Below are positions 35,901-45,044 of a DNA stretch of 64,000 bases, one piece after another. Source of the stretch: Clarkia xantiana subsp. parviflora (Eukaryota > Streptophyta > Magnoliopsida > Myrtales > Onagraceae); contig JAPTYO010000002.1 of the NCBI GenBank assembly GCA_036873135.1, forward strand, positions 23,710,452-23,774,451, in the 5' to 3' direction. Both the position numbers and the translations under genes were made by a program. Positions within the stretch are counted from its first letter, which is position 1; every line of letters starts with the position of its first letter. Below the pieces are notes generated by a model. The model did not search any database and had not been told where the DNA came from. It worked only from the letters and a program-made list of their open reading frames with translations.

Positions 35901-36328
35901 ATCCAGCACTGCCTCTATTAGTTCCCAAAGCTTCTAGAGAAAACACAACTTTGTGCGGCTACTACATTCCCAAAGGCACCAAAGTGTTTGTAAATATGTG
36001 GTCTATTCACAGAGACCCTCAGCTGTGGGACAATCCCCAAGAGTTTAGGCCTGAGAGATTCTTTGAGAATCCTACTGCTTTCGATTTCTATGGAAATAAC
36101 TTCCAGTTTATGCCGTTCGGGTCGGGAAGGAGGGTCTGCCCCGGGATACCACTTGCTGAGAAGATGGCTAAGTATGTTGTGGCCTCGTTGTTGCATTTGT
36201 TCCACTGGGAACTGCCACAAGGTGAGGAGCTAGAGTTCGAGGATCGGTTCGGGATCGTCTTGAAGAAGTTGAATCGTCTTATTGCTATTCCTACACCCAG
36301 ACTCTCCAACCCTACTATCTACATGTAA
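20926..36328 (+). CDS. Cytochrome P450, CYP706-like
   Basis: Exons are 20926-21621, 33274-33465 and 35702-36328. All junctions are phase 0 with GT/AG borders, giving 504 residues, the usual P450 length. An N-terminal membrane anchor (about residues 9-26) precedes the hinge [14 protein letters not shown]. Then come the C-helix [12 protein letters not shown], the oxygen-binding I-helix GGTDTT (start of exon 3), the K-helix ESLR, the PERF motif, and the heme loop [13 protein letters not shown] with the axial Cys. The [18 protein letters not shown] block resembles CYP706. Members of that family oxidise sesquiterpenes and phenolics at the ER; the substrate here is unknown. Intron 1 is 11,652 bp because of nested retrotransposons; intron 2 (2,236 bp) holds three MITEs. 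No stop or frameshift was seen, so the gene may still work if the long intron is spliced. Confidence 0.93.
21674..22204 (-). repeat. 3' LTR of the old intronic Copia, split by a solo LTR
   Basis: Starts TGTTTTCATAAC, ends AATCAACA. It shares CTCCTAAAGTCG.CAAGACTATA and TAGCTAAAAATAG with the right LTR. Without the 257-bp insertion and its duplication it is about 274 bp, against 277 bp on the right. Confidence 0.8.
21868..22119 (+). mobile_element. Solo LTR, 252 bp
   Basis: Begins TGTTAGAAAAT and ends ACACCAACA, flanked by the perfect duplication ATTTG (21863-21867 and 22120-22124). A TATAAATA box at 22005-22012 gives plus orientation. No internal region remains, as expected after recombination between two LTRs. 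It sits inside the LTR of the older Copia element. Confidence 0.85.
22358..22700 (-). pseudogene. Copia reverse transcriptase N-terminal fragment
   Basis: Contains [20 protein letters not shown] and [17 protein letters not shown], the start of a Copia RT. The frame then decays; no YVDD box is present. Upstream (to about 22830) scattered homologous words carry stops. Confidence 0.85.
22920..23333 (-). pseudogene. Copia protease C-terminal/pre-integrase fragment
   Basis: The minus-strand translation gives [16 protein letters not shown] and [14 protein letters not shown], typical of the segment after the Copia protease, with stops. It is the continuation of the 31384-31548 piece, separated by the 8-kb insertion. 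Confidence 0.75.
23339..23986 (-). repeat. 3' LTR of element B
   Basis: TGTTGGATCACGG start, GGGCCCATCA end. The open frames inside it are duplicated in the other LTR and are not genes. A minus-strand TATAAAA lies at 23537-23531. Confidence 0.97.
24428..24434 (+). promoter_or_regulatory. Likely TATA box of the antisense gene in element B
   Basis: TATAAAA lies 240 bases upstream of the ATG at 24674 on the plus strand, at the head of a pyrimidine-rich leader. It suggests the antisense gene has its own promoter instead of using the LTR. Position and motif only; no transcript data. Confidence 0.5.
24511..24663 (+). repeat. Three tandem 51-bp copies in the antisense-gene leader
   Basis: Unit TCCAAGGTTTCACCGGCGTT plus a tail ending CCGATCACGATCAC, repeated three times exactly 51 bp apart and ending just before the ATG at 24674. 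Confidence 0.9.
24674..27469 (+). CDS. Antisense gene (aORF) of Gypsy element B
   Basis: Runs opposite to gag. Suggested exons: 24674-24680 (ATGTCTG then GTAAGG), 24775 to about 25556, 25630 to 26649 (GTAAGT donor), and 26723-27469. The donor of the third intron is not certain. Domains: an N-terminal block ([20 protein letters not shown], then [15 protein letters not shown]) that resembles the Pfam 'putative gypsy type transposon' family (PF04195); a basic [12 protein letters not shown] segment; a proline/serine-rich middle; a [17 protein letters not shown] block; and a long Glu/Arg/Ala coiled coil with an acidic tail. No stop interrupts the chosen exons. Such antisense ORFs are known in Tat elements (Grande, Retand), with unknown function. 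Introns can persist because the sense genomic RNA cannot splice them. Confidence 0.7.
27600..28095. repeat. Tandem array, about 10 copies of a 50-bp unit
   Basis: Core unit ACTTAAGGATTTTCGGACGT followed by CCAATGACGCTTTTTAATCG and a GACCTTAAAA end. Most copies are 50 bp; two are longer through T-run growth. The array lies between the 3' end of the antisense gene and the integrase tail on the other strand. Confidence 0.95.
28224..28395 (-). pseudogene. Integrase C-terminal tail left by the pol deletion
   Basis: The minus strand reads [20 protein letters not shown] and then [13 protein letters not shown] before a stop at 28226-28224. This is the chromatin-side C-terminal module of Gypsy integrases (GPY/F-like W-x-G-P-Y). 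It follows the protease directly in a different frame, with the junction near 28385-28400 (GGGCCCGAGAGGAGG on the minus strand). Confidence 0.85.
28322..28928 (-). pseudogene. Aspartic protease of Gypsy element B
   Basis: Retropepsin-type domain with catalytic [12 protein letters not shown] (Asp codon at 28865-28863), then [12 protein letters not shown] and [13 protein letters not shown] and the conserved CYVNATRR stretch. It is intact through the active site, but it is out of frame with the upstream gag by one base at a run of seven G (28930-28936 on the plus strand), and its C-terminal end runs out of frame into the integrase tail. In the family gag and protease are one open frame. The one-base slip could be a mutation, a base-calling error or a real frameshift site. 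Confidence 0.85.
28926..30662 (-). CDS. Gag polyprotein of Gypsy element B, 578 residues
   Basis: Starts at an ATG 50 bases inside the primer-binding site. The order is a Q/R-rich N-terminus, a proline-rich stretch, a Retrotrans_gag core ([20 protein letters not shown], then [18 protein letters not shown]), a basic linker, a Tat-type finger ([16 protein letters not shown]), an RS-repeat region ([14 protein letters not shown]), and the [17 protein letters not shown] spacer before the protease. The frame is open throughout, unlike the gags of the other two derivatives in the window. It forms the particle that packages element RNA; an intact gag may explain how this copy could still move. Confidence 0.9.
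   Translation of the reverse strand: MAGNRSQRSGKQVPATSNPPEDAAQHQDLRDEGDSTRRNEAPSQNPELARVVAEAMPLFMEAMEALLDRREAARRQADLPPLPPRRDAPRRQVDDNLPPPPPLREQPNPPHPAPAENFVVDGPGPVQQRTIPLNGPLTADQVVKIVGICMGDQKPMMSELGSQETHPFVPRLIHTLAPPGLGIPKIDEYDGVADPVRHVQKHLTACMGRTPDEDVICALFPSTLGEKAMTWFYSLPTGCITCWKDMHQRFIAQYQGRRRLLKSVRTLHEVVQRPDESLAQYYQRYTAGMTELDEEISEGEAIRTFIKNLNPPYGSDLLHSVAAKKVWNMEALQARVKQQIDVQESKIAAGELAPPKGHEGKQLFKPLDNRHRKDGSEGSRSRGRSDRREDRRPTKRDNQREEFTPLNRPLKEVLAVMEKQGLARFPKKKEGEKLGSRTDRYCRFHRASGHDTDQCRELKKEIERLIQRGKLKEFVGDSRCKPRSRSRSRSKSQSRSPRKRRSGAEPSEGPSGSRQKRIINVIHGGFAAGGDTSSSRERYANQVPVAVVLGKRSRSWTPKEEMEITFSAKDLEGVETPP
30712..30729 (-). other. Primer-binding site of element B
   Basis: Minus strand TGGCGCCGTCTGTGGGAA directly inside the 5' LTR. 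The first nine bases fit the 3' end of tRNA-Asp. Confidence 0.85.
30731..31378 (-). repeat. 5' LTR of element B
   Basis: Identical to the 3' LTR except at two positions by eye. The minus-strand TATAAAA at 30929-30923 is about 190 bases before the primer-binding site and is the likely sense promoter. Confidence 0.97.
31384..31600 (-). pseudogene. Copia zinc knuckle and protease N-terminus
   Basis: A complete CCHC knuckle, [14 protein letters not shown], is followed by [12 protein letters not shown]. The expected protease triplet D-S-G reads D-N-V, so the active site is lost. The frame ends at the insertion point of element B. Confidence 0.85.
31950..32279 (-). pseudogene. Copia gag fragment
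   Basis: A 109-residue ORF with [20 protein letters not shown] and [20 protein letters not shown], a Retrotran_gag_2/UBN2-type sequence. It belongs to the old intronic Copia. Confidence 0.75.
32448..32724 (-). repeat. 5' LTR of the old intronic Copia
   Basis: Aligns to the left LTR over its length with many differences. It lies 4 bases from the degenerate primer-binding site TGGTATCA (32443-32436, minus). Confidence 0.75.
32725..33273. other. 3' end of P450 intron 1
   Basis: AT-rich intron sequence with a (TA)n run just before the acceptor TTTGTAG at 33273. No gene was seen. Confidence 0.6.
33582..34107. mobile_element. Palindromic MITE in P450 intron 2 (526 bp)
   Basis: The ends GGGTTAACAGGTCTTATGG and its near-perfect complement form arms of about 240 bp each. 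The 8-bp duplication AAACAAAA lies at 33574-33581 and 34108-34115. CACGTG cores sit symmetrically at 33736-33741 and 33944-33949. No coding capacity. Confidence 0.9.
34125..34656. mobile_element. Mutator-type MITE in P450 intron 2 (532 bp)
   Basis: Terminal arms GGGTTAATAACTAAAAAACTG and complement, flanked by the perfect 9-bp duplication TTATTATTT (34116-34124 and 34657-34665). The 9-bp site fits Mutator-like elements. A related copy lies at 36541-37074 beyond the last P450 exon. Confidence 0.9.
34657..35313. other. P450 intron 2, unassigned part
   Basis: No gene or repeat recognised. Confidence 0.4.
35314..35491. mobile_element. hAT-type MITE (178 bp)
   Basis: Ends CAGGACGGAGCCA and TGGCTTCGTCCGTG are imperfect inverted repeats of the common plant CAGGGGCGGAGCCA type. 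The 8-bp duplication AGACCAGG / AGACTAGG (35306-35313, 35492-35499) has one mismatch. Confidence 0.8.
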
Positions 36329-36540
36329 AATAAATACAAATGATGGCTCGCTCTATATGAAAGAGATGGGAATGAATACAAACTTGTATTATTGGTTAAA
36401 TTGTTTTTTTTTTTTTATAAAGTATGGAAGATGTCAATCATATGAATATAATACTGAAGCATTGTTGTTGTATTATAATATATATAGTAATATATATATA
36501 TAAGATGGATACAAATAATTATATTTTTGTCACGTGTCAA

Positions 36541-37074
36541 AAAAAATAGAGTTAATATCTATAAAACTGTTCAAGATTTACCATGTGTTAAAAGTATGTG
36601 TGTGAAATTTAAAATGTTAAAATGGTCTGTCTCATGTTTCATTGTTGTTGAAATTTGGTGTCACTGTGCGTCTTTTCATCTCCCTTCAATCATTTTCATC
36701 AACTCACTCACCCACTCATAATCCATCACTCCTTACTTTTCACAAAATCGTCAAATTTCACCCAAAAGTTGAACATCCAAAATAAAAGGTTTCTAGCATG
36801 AGTGGTGTTGAGCGATTTCCAACGTCAACGAAGCGAGATTTATTTGCGCGGATCTGGTCAGCTTCTTAGATGATAGTCCCGGCAAGATGACGAGAAGGGA
36901 GTGTGTATGGGAGCTCGAATTTGACACTCGATTTCGTCAGAATTGACTTCTCTAAAGTAATCACACCAATACACCACTTTTTAACAAAAATTGAAACATT
37001 GGACACTACAGTTTAACATATGAAACTTCAGACACCTACTTTTAACCTAGGTAAACCTTGACAGATTTTTAGCT
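36541..37074. mobile_element. Mutator-type MITE downstream of the P450 gene (534 bp)
   Basis: Same family and length as 34125-34656: shared TGTGCGTCTTTTCAT, GTCCCGGCAAGATGACGAG and arm sequences. The 9-bp duplication ACGTGTCAA / ATGTGTCAA (36532-36540, 37075-37083) has one mismatch. Confidence 0.85.
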
Positions 37075-37579
37075 ATGTGTCAAGTTAAGAAAAATAACAG
37101 ATGTATCAATTAATAGCGTTTACATTCAGCACTTATTTTTAAACCATTTAACAATGTCAAAAAAAAAATTATTCCGAAAGTTAACATTACATACTCTCAA
37201 TCTCAACATAGTGTATGTAGGGTTCATAACGTTTGCCATTGAATTAAAAAAGATGAACGAAACACTGCAAACTGCGGCAAATAAACACACTAGTCCAATT
37301 TCTCACTATAGAATCAAGCCTCTATTCTGGAAACAGTTCCATTCAATGGCATTATCGTACATCCAATCCAACAAAACCCACAAGGCACCAATCAACACAA
37401 AAAAAAAATCCAGAAAGTTTTTATAAAACAAAAATAACTTACGCATGAATGTACCAGAAGATACGTCGTATTCAGAAAAAGAAACAATTTTACAAGCTCT
37501 GCACCGTCGAGTCCATCTTCTCCATGCAACAATTCCATCACTGCACCCCAACCAAAAAGCTAGCAAAAACAGAGGTCTT

Positions 37580-40500
37580 CTATAGCAATAACTTGGGTTC
37601 ACTTTCCTGCAGAAGAGAATCAGGATCAACAACGGTATTTTCCTCTAACTCATCGTGGGTTTCACTTTCAGCAGCCAAAGCAAGAGGTGTTGGAATATCA
37701 TCATAATAAGATGGATCATAAAGTTCTTCAATCAAGTCATTGTTGTTCTTGCTGTCACTAGCTACACTTGAAGGCCTCTGATCGTTAGTATTATTTTCTT
37801 CACTTTCATCACTCCTGTAGCTCGTAGTGGCTGTAAGGCTCGGTTCCTCCACTTTAGCCTCCTCCTTTCTTCCTTCATTGTTCCTCTCACTAAACGTTGA
37901 AGTCATTTCCCCACTATCATTTTTATGTTGATCTTCACTTTCATTATTTGTGTAACTTGTTTCAGCCTGGATGCTGCTGGAACTTATGGGGTTTGCACCT
38001 CGAACTAGCTCTGGTTTAGCTTCCACACTCACCCTCCTGAGGTGTAGCTGTTACATTAATCCAAAAAAAACATCATAAGTTTTCTTAAATAGTATTACAA
38101 ATATAATCGCATGAGTCATGATTAATAACCTGAAGATGTAAAATGACTTCATCTGGGCGTGAAAGGAACGGAAAGTCTCCTCCATTCTTGAGGTGTGCTC
38201 TTCTTGCTTCCGGGTACCTGTCGCTCACCTCATCTTTAAGGTGTTGTGGGATTGCACAGTAATCGTTCGTCTAGTTCAAATAACAAGAATTCATAATAAG
38301 AGCTAACAGTGACTTCTTTTGAAGCACCTAAGGTTCGGAAATGGTTGCAAGGAGAAGTGATGAAGAAGCATTAGTGACATACATCCATTAAAGTGATGAA
38401 GGAATCAGATAGAAGGAGAGTTCCAACTGAAGCAGCATCAACATTTAAAGTCAGTCTCGATGCTAAATCTTCTCTTGATAGTGTCTCAACCTATCCATGA
38501 CCACATATATAAAATATATAGGTATTAATCAAGTTCATTCAAAATACCAAATGGATGACGAAATAAACTAATTTCTAACTCAGAAGGAGGTGCAACAAAC
38601 ACAGTAAAAGTGAAAAGGTCAAAACACTAGCAGTCTTACCTTAATGGATTTATTAAGCCAAAAGTAATCATTTACTGTATTTTCAAGCTTATTATTCTTT
38701 TCTTTCAGAGCTTGCTATGCTTTATATTTACATTACTCTTTTATTTAAAGAGAAGACAAAGATTAAGCCTACAATGAGCAGCTATGTACTATCTATTAGG
38801 TTATCCTAAGAAAATTGTTCATTTTTATGGCAATAATTTCACCTAAAAGATAATGAGCATAAAGCATCTTTTTGGTTTTTTAGAGAAACTAAGGAACCAT
38901 GAATCAAAAATTATCCAGACTAATCAAAAACTATACCTGAGAAACAACAAAGTCAACGGAATCGGCAATGAATGGTTCGTGAGGGCCAGCACGGATTCCT
39001 GTTAAAACATATCTTTTCAGCAAAAATGAGGGGGTCCAACTGACTCTGCAAAGTTAAACATGGCAAGAGTGTCAATGCGGAAGACCGATAAGAATCATTC
39101 ATGACAATCCTTAAAGAAGCTCAGAGATGTTGAGGAAAATATGATTTCAAGTTCGGATAAACAATTGAAGAACTATGCTGAAATCAATTTACACTTACTA
39201 CGCACTAATCAGTTTTGTCCTTACAACGCTAGTCCATGAGCAAATCAACAAGATACACCAGGATAAAATTCCTTGAACATAAAAGTTATGGAGAATCAAG
39301 AATACGTACATTGGAGCCCATGGCATTGCTGCTGCAAAACTTTGTGTTTCCAAGAATGTATTAGACAGGAACAATGATCTAACCCGCCTTGGCCTATGTT
39401 GAGCAAAAAGTTGAGCTAGAAAACCCCCAAGAGAGGTACCATAAAGATGTACCTAAACATAAACAGATAAAACTAATCAGGGAGCAAATCTGACAATTTG
39501 CTGGTATATTTATCTTCATACGAACACATAAAGAAGCAAGACGAGCATTATGAAATGTAAAACTGAAGATTGCTACTTAGTGCATAAAAATAAGAGAGAC
39601 TATAAAATTAGGAAACAGTGTTAAGAAAAACAGGGTAAAGAAAAGATCCTGTACTTTGATCTATGAAAATAGAGTCGCACAACGAGAAATTGACATCATA
39701 TAGAAGCAAGAGGCATAAGGGTGTGCAACATCAGGATCTAAAAAGAAAAAGGAAAGAAATAAGCCACAGTTCAAATTGACTATTGCTGCATTTTCCTTTC
39801 CATTCAGATGCGTGAATACCAATGTGGTAATGTGAAGTGAACACAACATTATAGATCCTTGGGCATGCAGAAACAGATCATATTGGCATATACATGTAGG
39901 ATAAAAAGCATTTGACAGAGCTCTTACATGATGCACATCAATGGCATCCAAGAATTTTTCAAATGCTTGAATCCACTCATGATGATTCCATACCCGAGGT
40001 ATGTCAACAGATATCACTCGAAAACCCTGAAATATTTCACAATCTTGTAAATTTTCTGTAACTTATGATTAACCTTTTTCTACGAATTCTATAGCGTGAG
40101 AGCTTATATCTAATCGTGAGAATCCTTAGGCTAGGATTAAGTAGCAACACTCTGAAAACAACTACCTTCATCGACAGTGACATGACTTCTTTGTAGTAGA
40201 CATCTGCTGTTCCTGCTATACCAGGAAGACAAATAAGTGGAGGTACAACTTTAGGTCCAAAATCATAGTATCTCCATTGCTTTGTCCCAATCTGCATATG
40301 AGAAAATGAAGTACTAATGATAAATTTCCAAATTTTCTAAAATCAACATCAACAGTTTTTTTTCTAATTTTGTTATAAGCACTTTTAAATTAAAGCTTAA
40401 CAAAAATTTAGTAACACTAGCAGAAGAAGGCACACTTCAGAGTCAGACTGTTATAACTATAAGTTTAACTCAAATTAATTGTACTACCCTGTAACTATAT

Positions 40501-41376
40501 AAATTCTTCTTGATTGAGTACAATGAATCATTCTTGTCTTGTCAATTAGCAACATTTTCATTTTATTGGCACAATAGATAGAAAGAATTAATGTCAGCTT
40601 ATCAACGGGTGGGAAAAGGCACCACTCCTGTCAGTATGGAACTAGTTAGAGCTAGAAAATAGAAATATTATAATCATGAAAAGTTCAAGCAGATAAAGCT
40701 ACAAGCTCACTAAAGATACTGATATTAATAGTATATGATAATTTGCAAATGGCTTAAAACTGAAGGCTGATAAAGGAGCCACCAAATATGCATACATAAA
40801 GTAAAAAGGATGTTGATATAACGAGTCTTGAACAGTTGCATCTTGCATTTAGCTATATTTCCATTGGGTGCACAAGATAGATGACAAAGCTGTGGAATAG
40901 GAACTTAACAAAACGAGGATCCAAGCTCAAAAAGGTATTCACGGTAAGCGGATAATTGAAGCATCAAGTAATTAACTGGAGCAGACAGGATCATTAACAA
41001 GAATATAGAGCTGAACAGTCGCCATCCACCAGACCCTGATCCATGATGAACACACTATATGCTGACAAGGAACTTAACTGACAAAAGAGACGAAGATCAC
41101 CAGAAAAAAAACGCAGACAAATAAATCTTCACTTATATAAGACGTCCCTCGGTCAAATAAAAATTGTTACAGTAATGCAAATCTTATTTGAACCCTAAAC
41201 ACAAATCAAGCAACACTGCAGCCGTGAATTTGATTTCCATCCAGAATGGGAAGATCAACATTGAAATGAAAGAGAAAAAAGGAGATAGAGGGAGACGAAC
41301 GTACAGGGATCTTGTGGAGGGGGACCTGAGACTTGAAGTAGATGTAATCTCCGGGCGCCGATGAGACGCCTTTCAT
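37580..41376 (-). CDS. Maspardin-like alpha/beta hydrolase
   Basis: Eight exons on the minus strand: 41376-41305, 40291-40166, 40026-39928, 39452-39310, 39045-38937, 38490-38383, 38270-38130, 38047-37580. All have GT/AG borders and the frame stays open, giving 421 residues. The start [20 protein letters not shown] is followed by [20 protein letters not shown] (exon 2), the nucleophile-elbow-like motif YGTSLGG (exon 4), and [15 protein letters not shown] across exons 4-5. This matches plant homologues of human SPG21/maspardin, an alpha/beta-hydrolase-fold protein linked to endosomal trafficking in animals; the plant role is unclear. The elbow G-T-S-L-G has the nucleophile Ser. The last exon encodes a long acidic, serine-rich, probably disordered tail (about 150 residues). 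The gene lacks transposons in its introns. Confidence 0.93.
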
Positions 41377-41667
41377 CTTTCAGTCGACGATACACAAATC
41401 CCCCATATCAAATCCACATCCTCCGTGGCTCTTCAACAGACAACCGCTCTGCTATTGATGATTCTCTTCGCGGTGGATCTCGTTTCGGAACTTGATCTCC
41501 GATCGAAGGCAACGAATGGCGACGAAGACTGGGAGAGGAGACGAGCACCTGCACCTTCTGTTTCTGTTAATAGACGACGACGACTAGAAGAGCCGTCTCT
41601 CAACTGCTCGTCAGCCCCTTTTTTTTTTTTATTATTATTATTATTTATTATATATTTTTTTAAAAAA

Positions 41668-42627
41668 AAATTAAAAGTATCTTTTAGTGTCATATATTTT
41701 GAATAAAGTTGACTTTTGGTGTCATATATTTTTTTTTTGTACATCCTGACTGTTAAGTTTGATCGTTAAATAATTTTATTTTATTCAATTTAGTCATCCA
41801 ATTTATATTTCTAAATTTTAATTTTTACAATTTAGTCATTATTCTTTTCTCCGGTCACCGCCCAAATCCGTCGACCACCACCCAAGACCGTCGACCACCA
41901 CCCAAGGCCAAGGCCATCGACCGCCAACCACCACGATTGAAGCCGGCAACAATCAATTGGGTCGGCCACCACGAATTAGGGTCGACCACCACCAAATCAA
42001 GGTGGGTCGGTCCCAATCGAGGCTGATCACCACCAATTAGGGTCGGCTACCACCTCAATTGGTGGTGGCATGCCCCAATTGGTGGCCACCACCAAATCGT
42101 GGTCGGCCAACTCCAATTGGGGCCGGTCGGCCACCACCACCAAGTGGGGCGCGGTCGACCCCGATTTGGGCCATCGAGGGCTCCGACTGAGCCCTCTGTG
42201 GCTCAAACGGAGCAAGAGGGCTCCAGATCGGGGCCCCTAGCTCCGACTGAACTCTTTGTGGCTCAATCAGAGCAAGGGGCCCCGAATTTGGAGCCTTCTG
42301 TGGCCCAAATCAGTATCTGTTGGCCCCAATTAGTGGTGGTCGGCACCTATTGGTGGTTTCCGGCTCCGATCGTGGTGATTGACGGCATTGGGTGGTCGTG
42401 ACCGAATAAAACAGTAGAAACTAAATTGTAAAAAGTAAAACTTATAAATATAAATTGGAGGACTAAACTGAATAAAAAAAAATATTTAACGGTCAAGCTT
42501 AACAATCAACTAACAGATGCCCAAAAGTCTACAAAATGCAAACATATGACACCATAAGCCTACAAAAAAAAATATAGCACCAAAAGCCAACTTTGGCCAA
42601 ATATGGCACGAAAAGACCCTTTAACCC
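41668..42627. mobile_element. Palindromic MITE with GC-rich centre (about 960 bp)
   Basis: The right end CCTTTAACCC and left end TTAAAAGTATCTTTTAGTG are diverged inverted arms of the GGGTTAA-type family. The inner arms share ATTCAATTTAGTC and TTTACAATTTAGT words. The centre (about 41860-42400) is made of short CCACCACCAAT/CGACCACC and GGCTCCGACTGA repeats. It lies 290 bp upstream of the maspardin-like start codon. No clear target duplication was found. Confidence 0.7.
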
Positions 42628-43869
42628 TTTTAAAAATATGAAAAGTGCCTTCTTTTGTACATTGGTTAAAGAAATGGAAAAAATATTAAGTTGGAAAAAG
42701 ATGGTTTTTGGTATTAACCTGTTTTAAAATGTATAACATGTTTAAAAAAGATGGTACTTGGTACTTTTGATCTAGCTACGCAATCGATGTGTATGTTCAG
42801 TTCAGTTGTCCCGACTGAGATGACAGAGTATGTGAATCGTTTTGTTTTATTCGACCACTTTTACCTGGCCGAAATTTCGTTTCGGATCGATCCTGTTTAA
42901 TCGGTCGATTAATTTTGACAAGTAGATCACATTTCGAATTGAACGGAAACTACTTTATTCAATAAATCTGAATCTCGAAATAACTAAAATTTTAGTAACT
43001 CAAACGAATGATAAATGACAATGGTAGGGTTCTTGATCTGAAGTTCGCGTATTTGATCCATGATTGACGCATAGATAGTAGAGAACTTTAAGCCATGTTG
43101 AACATCACATCTGAGTAAATTCACGAGTGAATCACGTCAAATGATCTGTATTTGTATGAAACATTTTACCGCTTCATACACATGACATACGAGGCGTACT
43201 TGAAACGCATTTTATCAACATGGTTTAACCCACCGGATTATCGTATAAGACCTTTATGGTCCAGTTCTCTCTATAATATGCGGATCATAGTTGACTTCTT
43301 TCGAACCCAGTATGGTGAGCATAGAAGGTTTCCCTTTTACTGCTTTGGTTACTGTACTTGATTAGGCTCAAGGTCATTGAGTCCTGTCAATATCAGTCAA
43401 CCATATACATCTTTTCCATGTTGATCTTTCATTCTGAAGATCCGATGCGGGTTTTACGCCAACATCCATGAAAAGAGAGAAGAACATCACGTTTAACCGA
43501 AAATTTTAGCTTTTGCATCATTGCTTCCACCGAGGTGGATGCAAAGGGATACTAAGCTGCAACATTGCCTGGTTGCAATTGAAGTCTTCTTCAACCCCCT
43601 TTTACCAAAGTTGAATGTATCATCACATACGCGTTCAGATCTTCAAAGAATCTACTCCCATTCTTGGTGAAACAAATTATTACATTCGTTTCTCATTGTC
43701 AAAATCATACAGACTACCATATTCATATGTAGTTGTCCTCTCCACTTTTCGGAATCGTAGTAGAGAGTTCAATATGTACTCTATTTATTCATCATGATTC
43801 ACACTATCAAGATTGTAAGGAATATCGAATCACACTAATTCAACCAATTCATACTAACACATCGATGAT
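42628..43869. other. Unassigned, possibly 3' non-coding part of a Copia relative
   Basis: No gene was recognised. The region precedes a Copia leader, and could be residual internal sequence of that element, but I see no convincing match. Confidence 0.3.
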
Positions 43870-45044
43870 TATGCATTTTGAGAAAGAATTGCATACATCA
43901 AATATCTATTAAGATGGAATCCGATAAATAATGATTCCCCAGTCATCTAAACCAACCGACCACCAGTAAACCAATGGAAGATGGCTGTGAAAGAGTTCAC
44001 ATTATCGTCGTCTTCTATCCAATGAATCAGTCTTTTAAAATGGTTTTAATCGCAAATTACCGGAACATGGATTTTAAAACAAGCATACCCGATCTTGGCT
44101 TTCCCAAGACTCTTTTTATTTTGGAAATATATTCTGATGAATTCACTCATGCATATATAATTCTACCATCCACGTAAATTATCATACGCCAGTAACATTC
44201 ATCATACAAACCACACTCATGCTTACGCGTCATGCGTCTAATGTTCCGAGGAACTCATCCTTGCATATATAATTCTACTTCCGAGTAAATTATCAAATGC
44301 GGCTACATCCTCAACATTCTAGCATACGTGTCAAACATGTAACATTCACATCCATCATACACATTTGGCGACTGGTTTTCGATTTTAAAATAATTTTAAA
44401 CACTAGGGGTTGATTTGCAATTCATTCTTATATTCAATCATGCAACATTCTAGACATGAATCCTAGGCATTTCCAACCATCACAGCATGTCTATCCCAGG
44501 GTTCAACCCACAATATGCAATATCCAGCTAGCTTGACTCAGTCAAGATAACTTTTCTAATCATGCAAAAATATATATATTGAATAATAAATAATTGCAAT
44601 TCAGCCCACTAATTTAACCAGTCCCAAAAATATGTATCTCCAAGATCAATCCCCATACTCGAAACAAGGCATAAAAGGTTATCAACCCTTGAGCACTGTG
44701 TAGGACTATTAAGGTTCAAAACATTTGGATTTTAAAACTTGACGTCCCTATTTTAATTGACTTGAATTCGGTTTTAATATGTTTCGGTTCAGTCAATTTC
44801 AGTTCGGTTTGGTCCGGATCGGTTCGGTCCAAGAAATCCGGTCCGGTCCTGAAAATCCGGATCGGTTCGGTCCGGTTTTGATTTTAAAATCTGGTTCGGT
44901 CCGAACCAGTCCAATAAAAATAGGGTTCGGTTCAGTTCAACACTCAAAACCGGTTCGGTTAGATCCACTTAGTTATCCCGGTCCGACCCGACCCGATTAG
45001 GTCGAACCAATTGAGAAAACCTGGTTCGTTTTAATTCGTTTCAG

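Noticed and set aside
41425..41706. ORF with a hydrophobic N-terminus that looks like a signal peptide
   Set aside because: It covers the antisense of the maspardin-like 5' region and runs into T-rich MITE flank; no support for a secreted protein.
44779..45000. 73-residue ORF rich in R, S, G, P
   Set aside because: Made by the iterated GGTTCGGTCC motif of the Copia leader; compositional.
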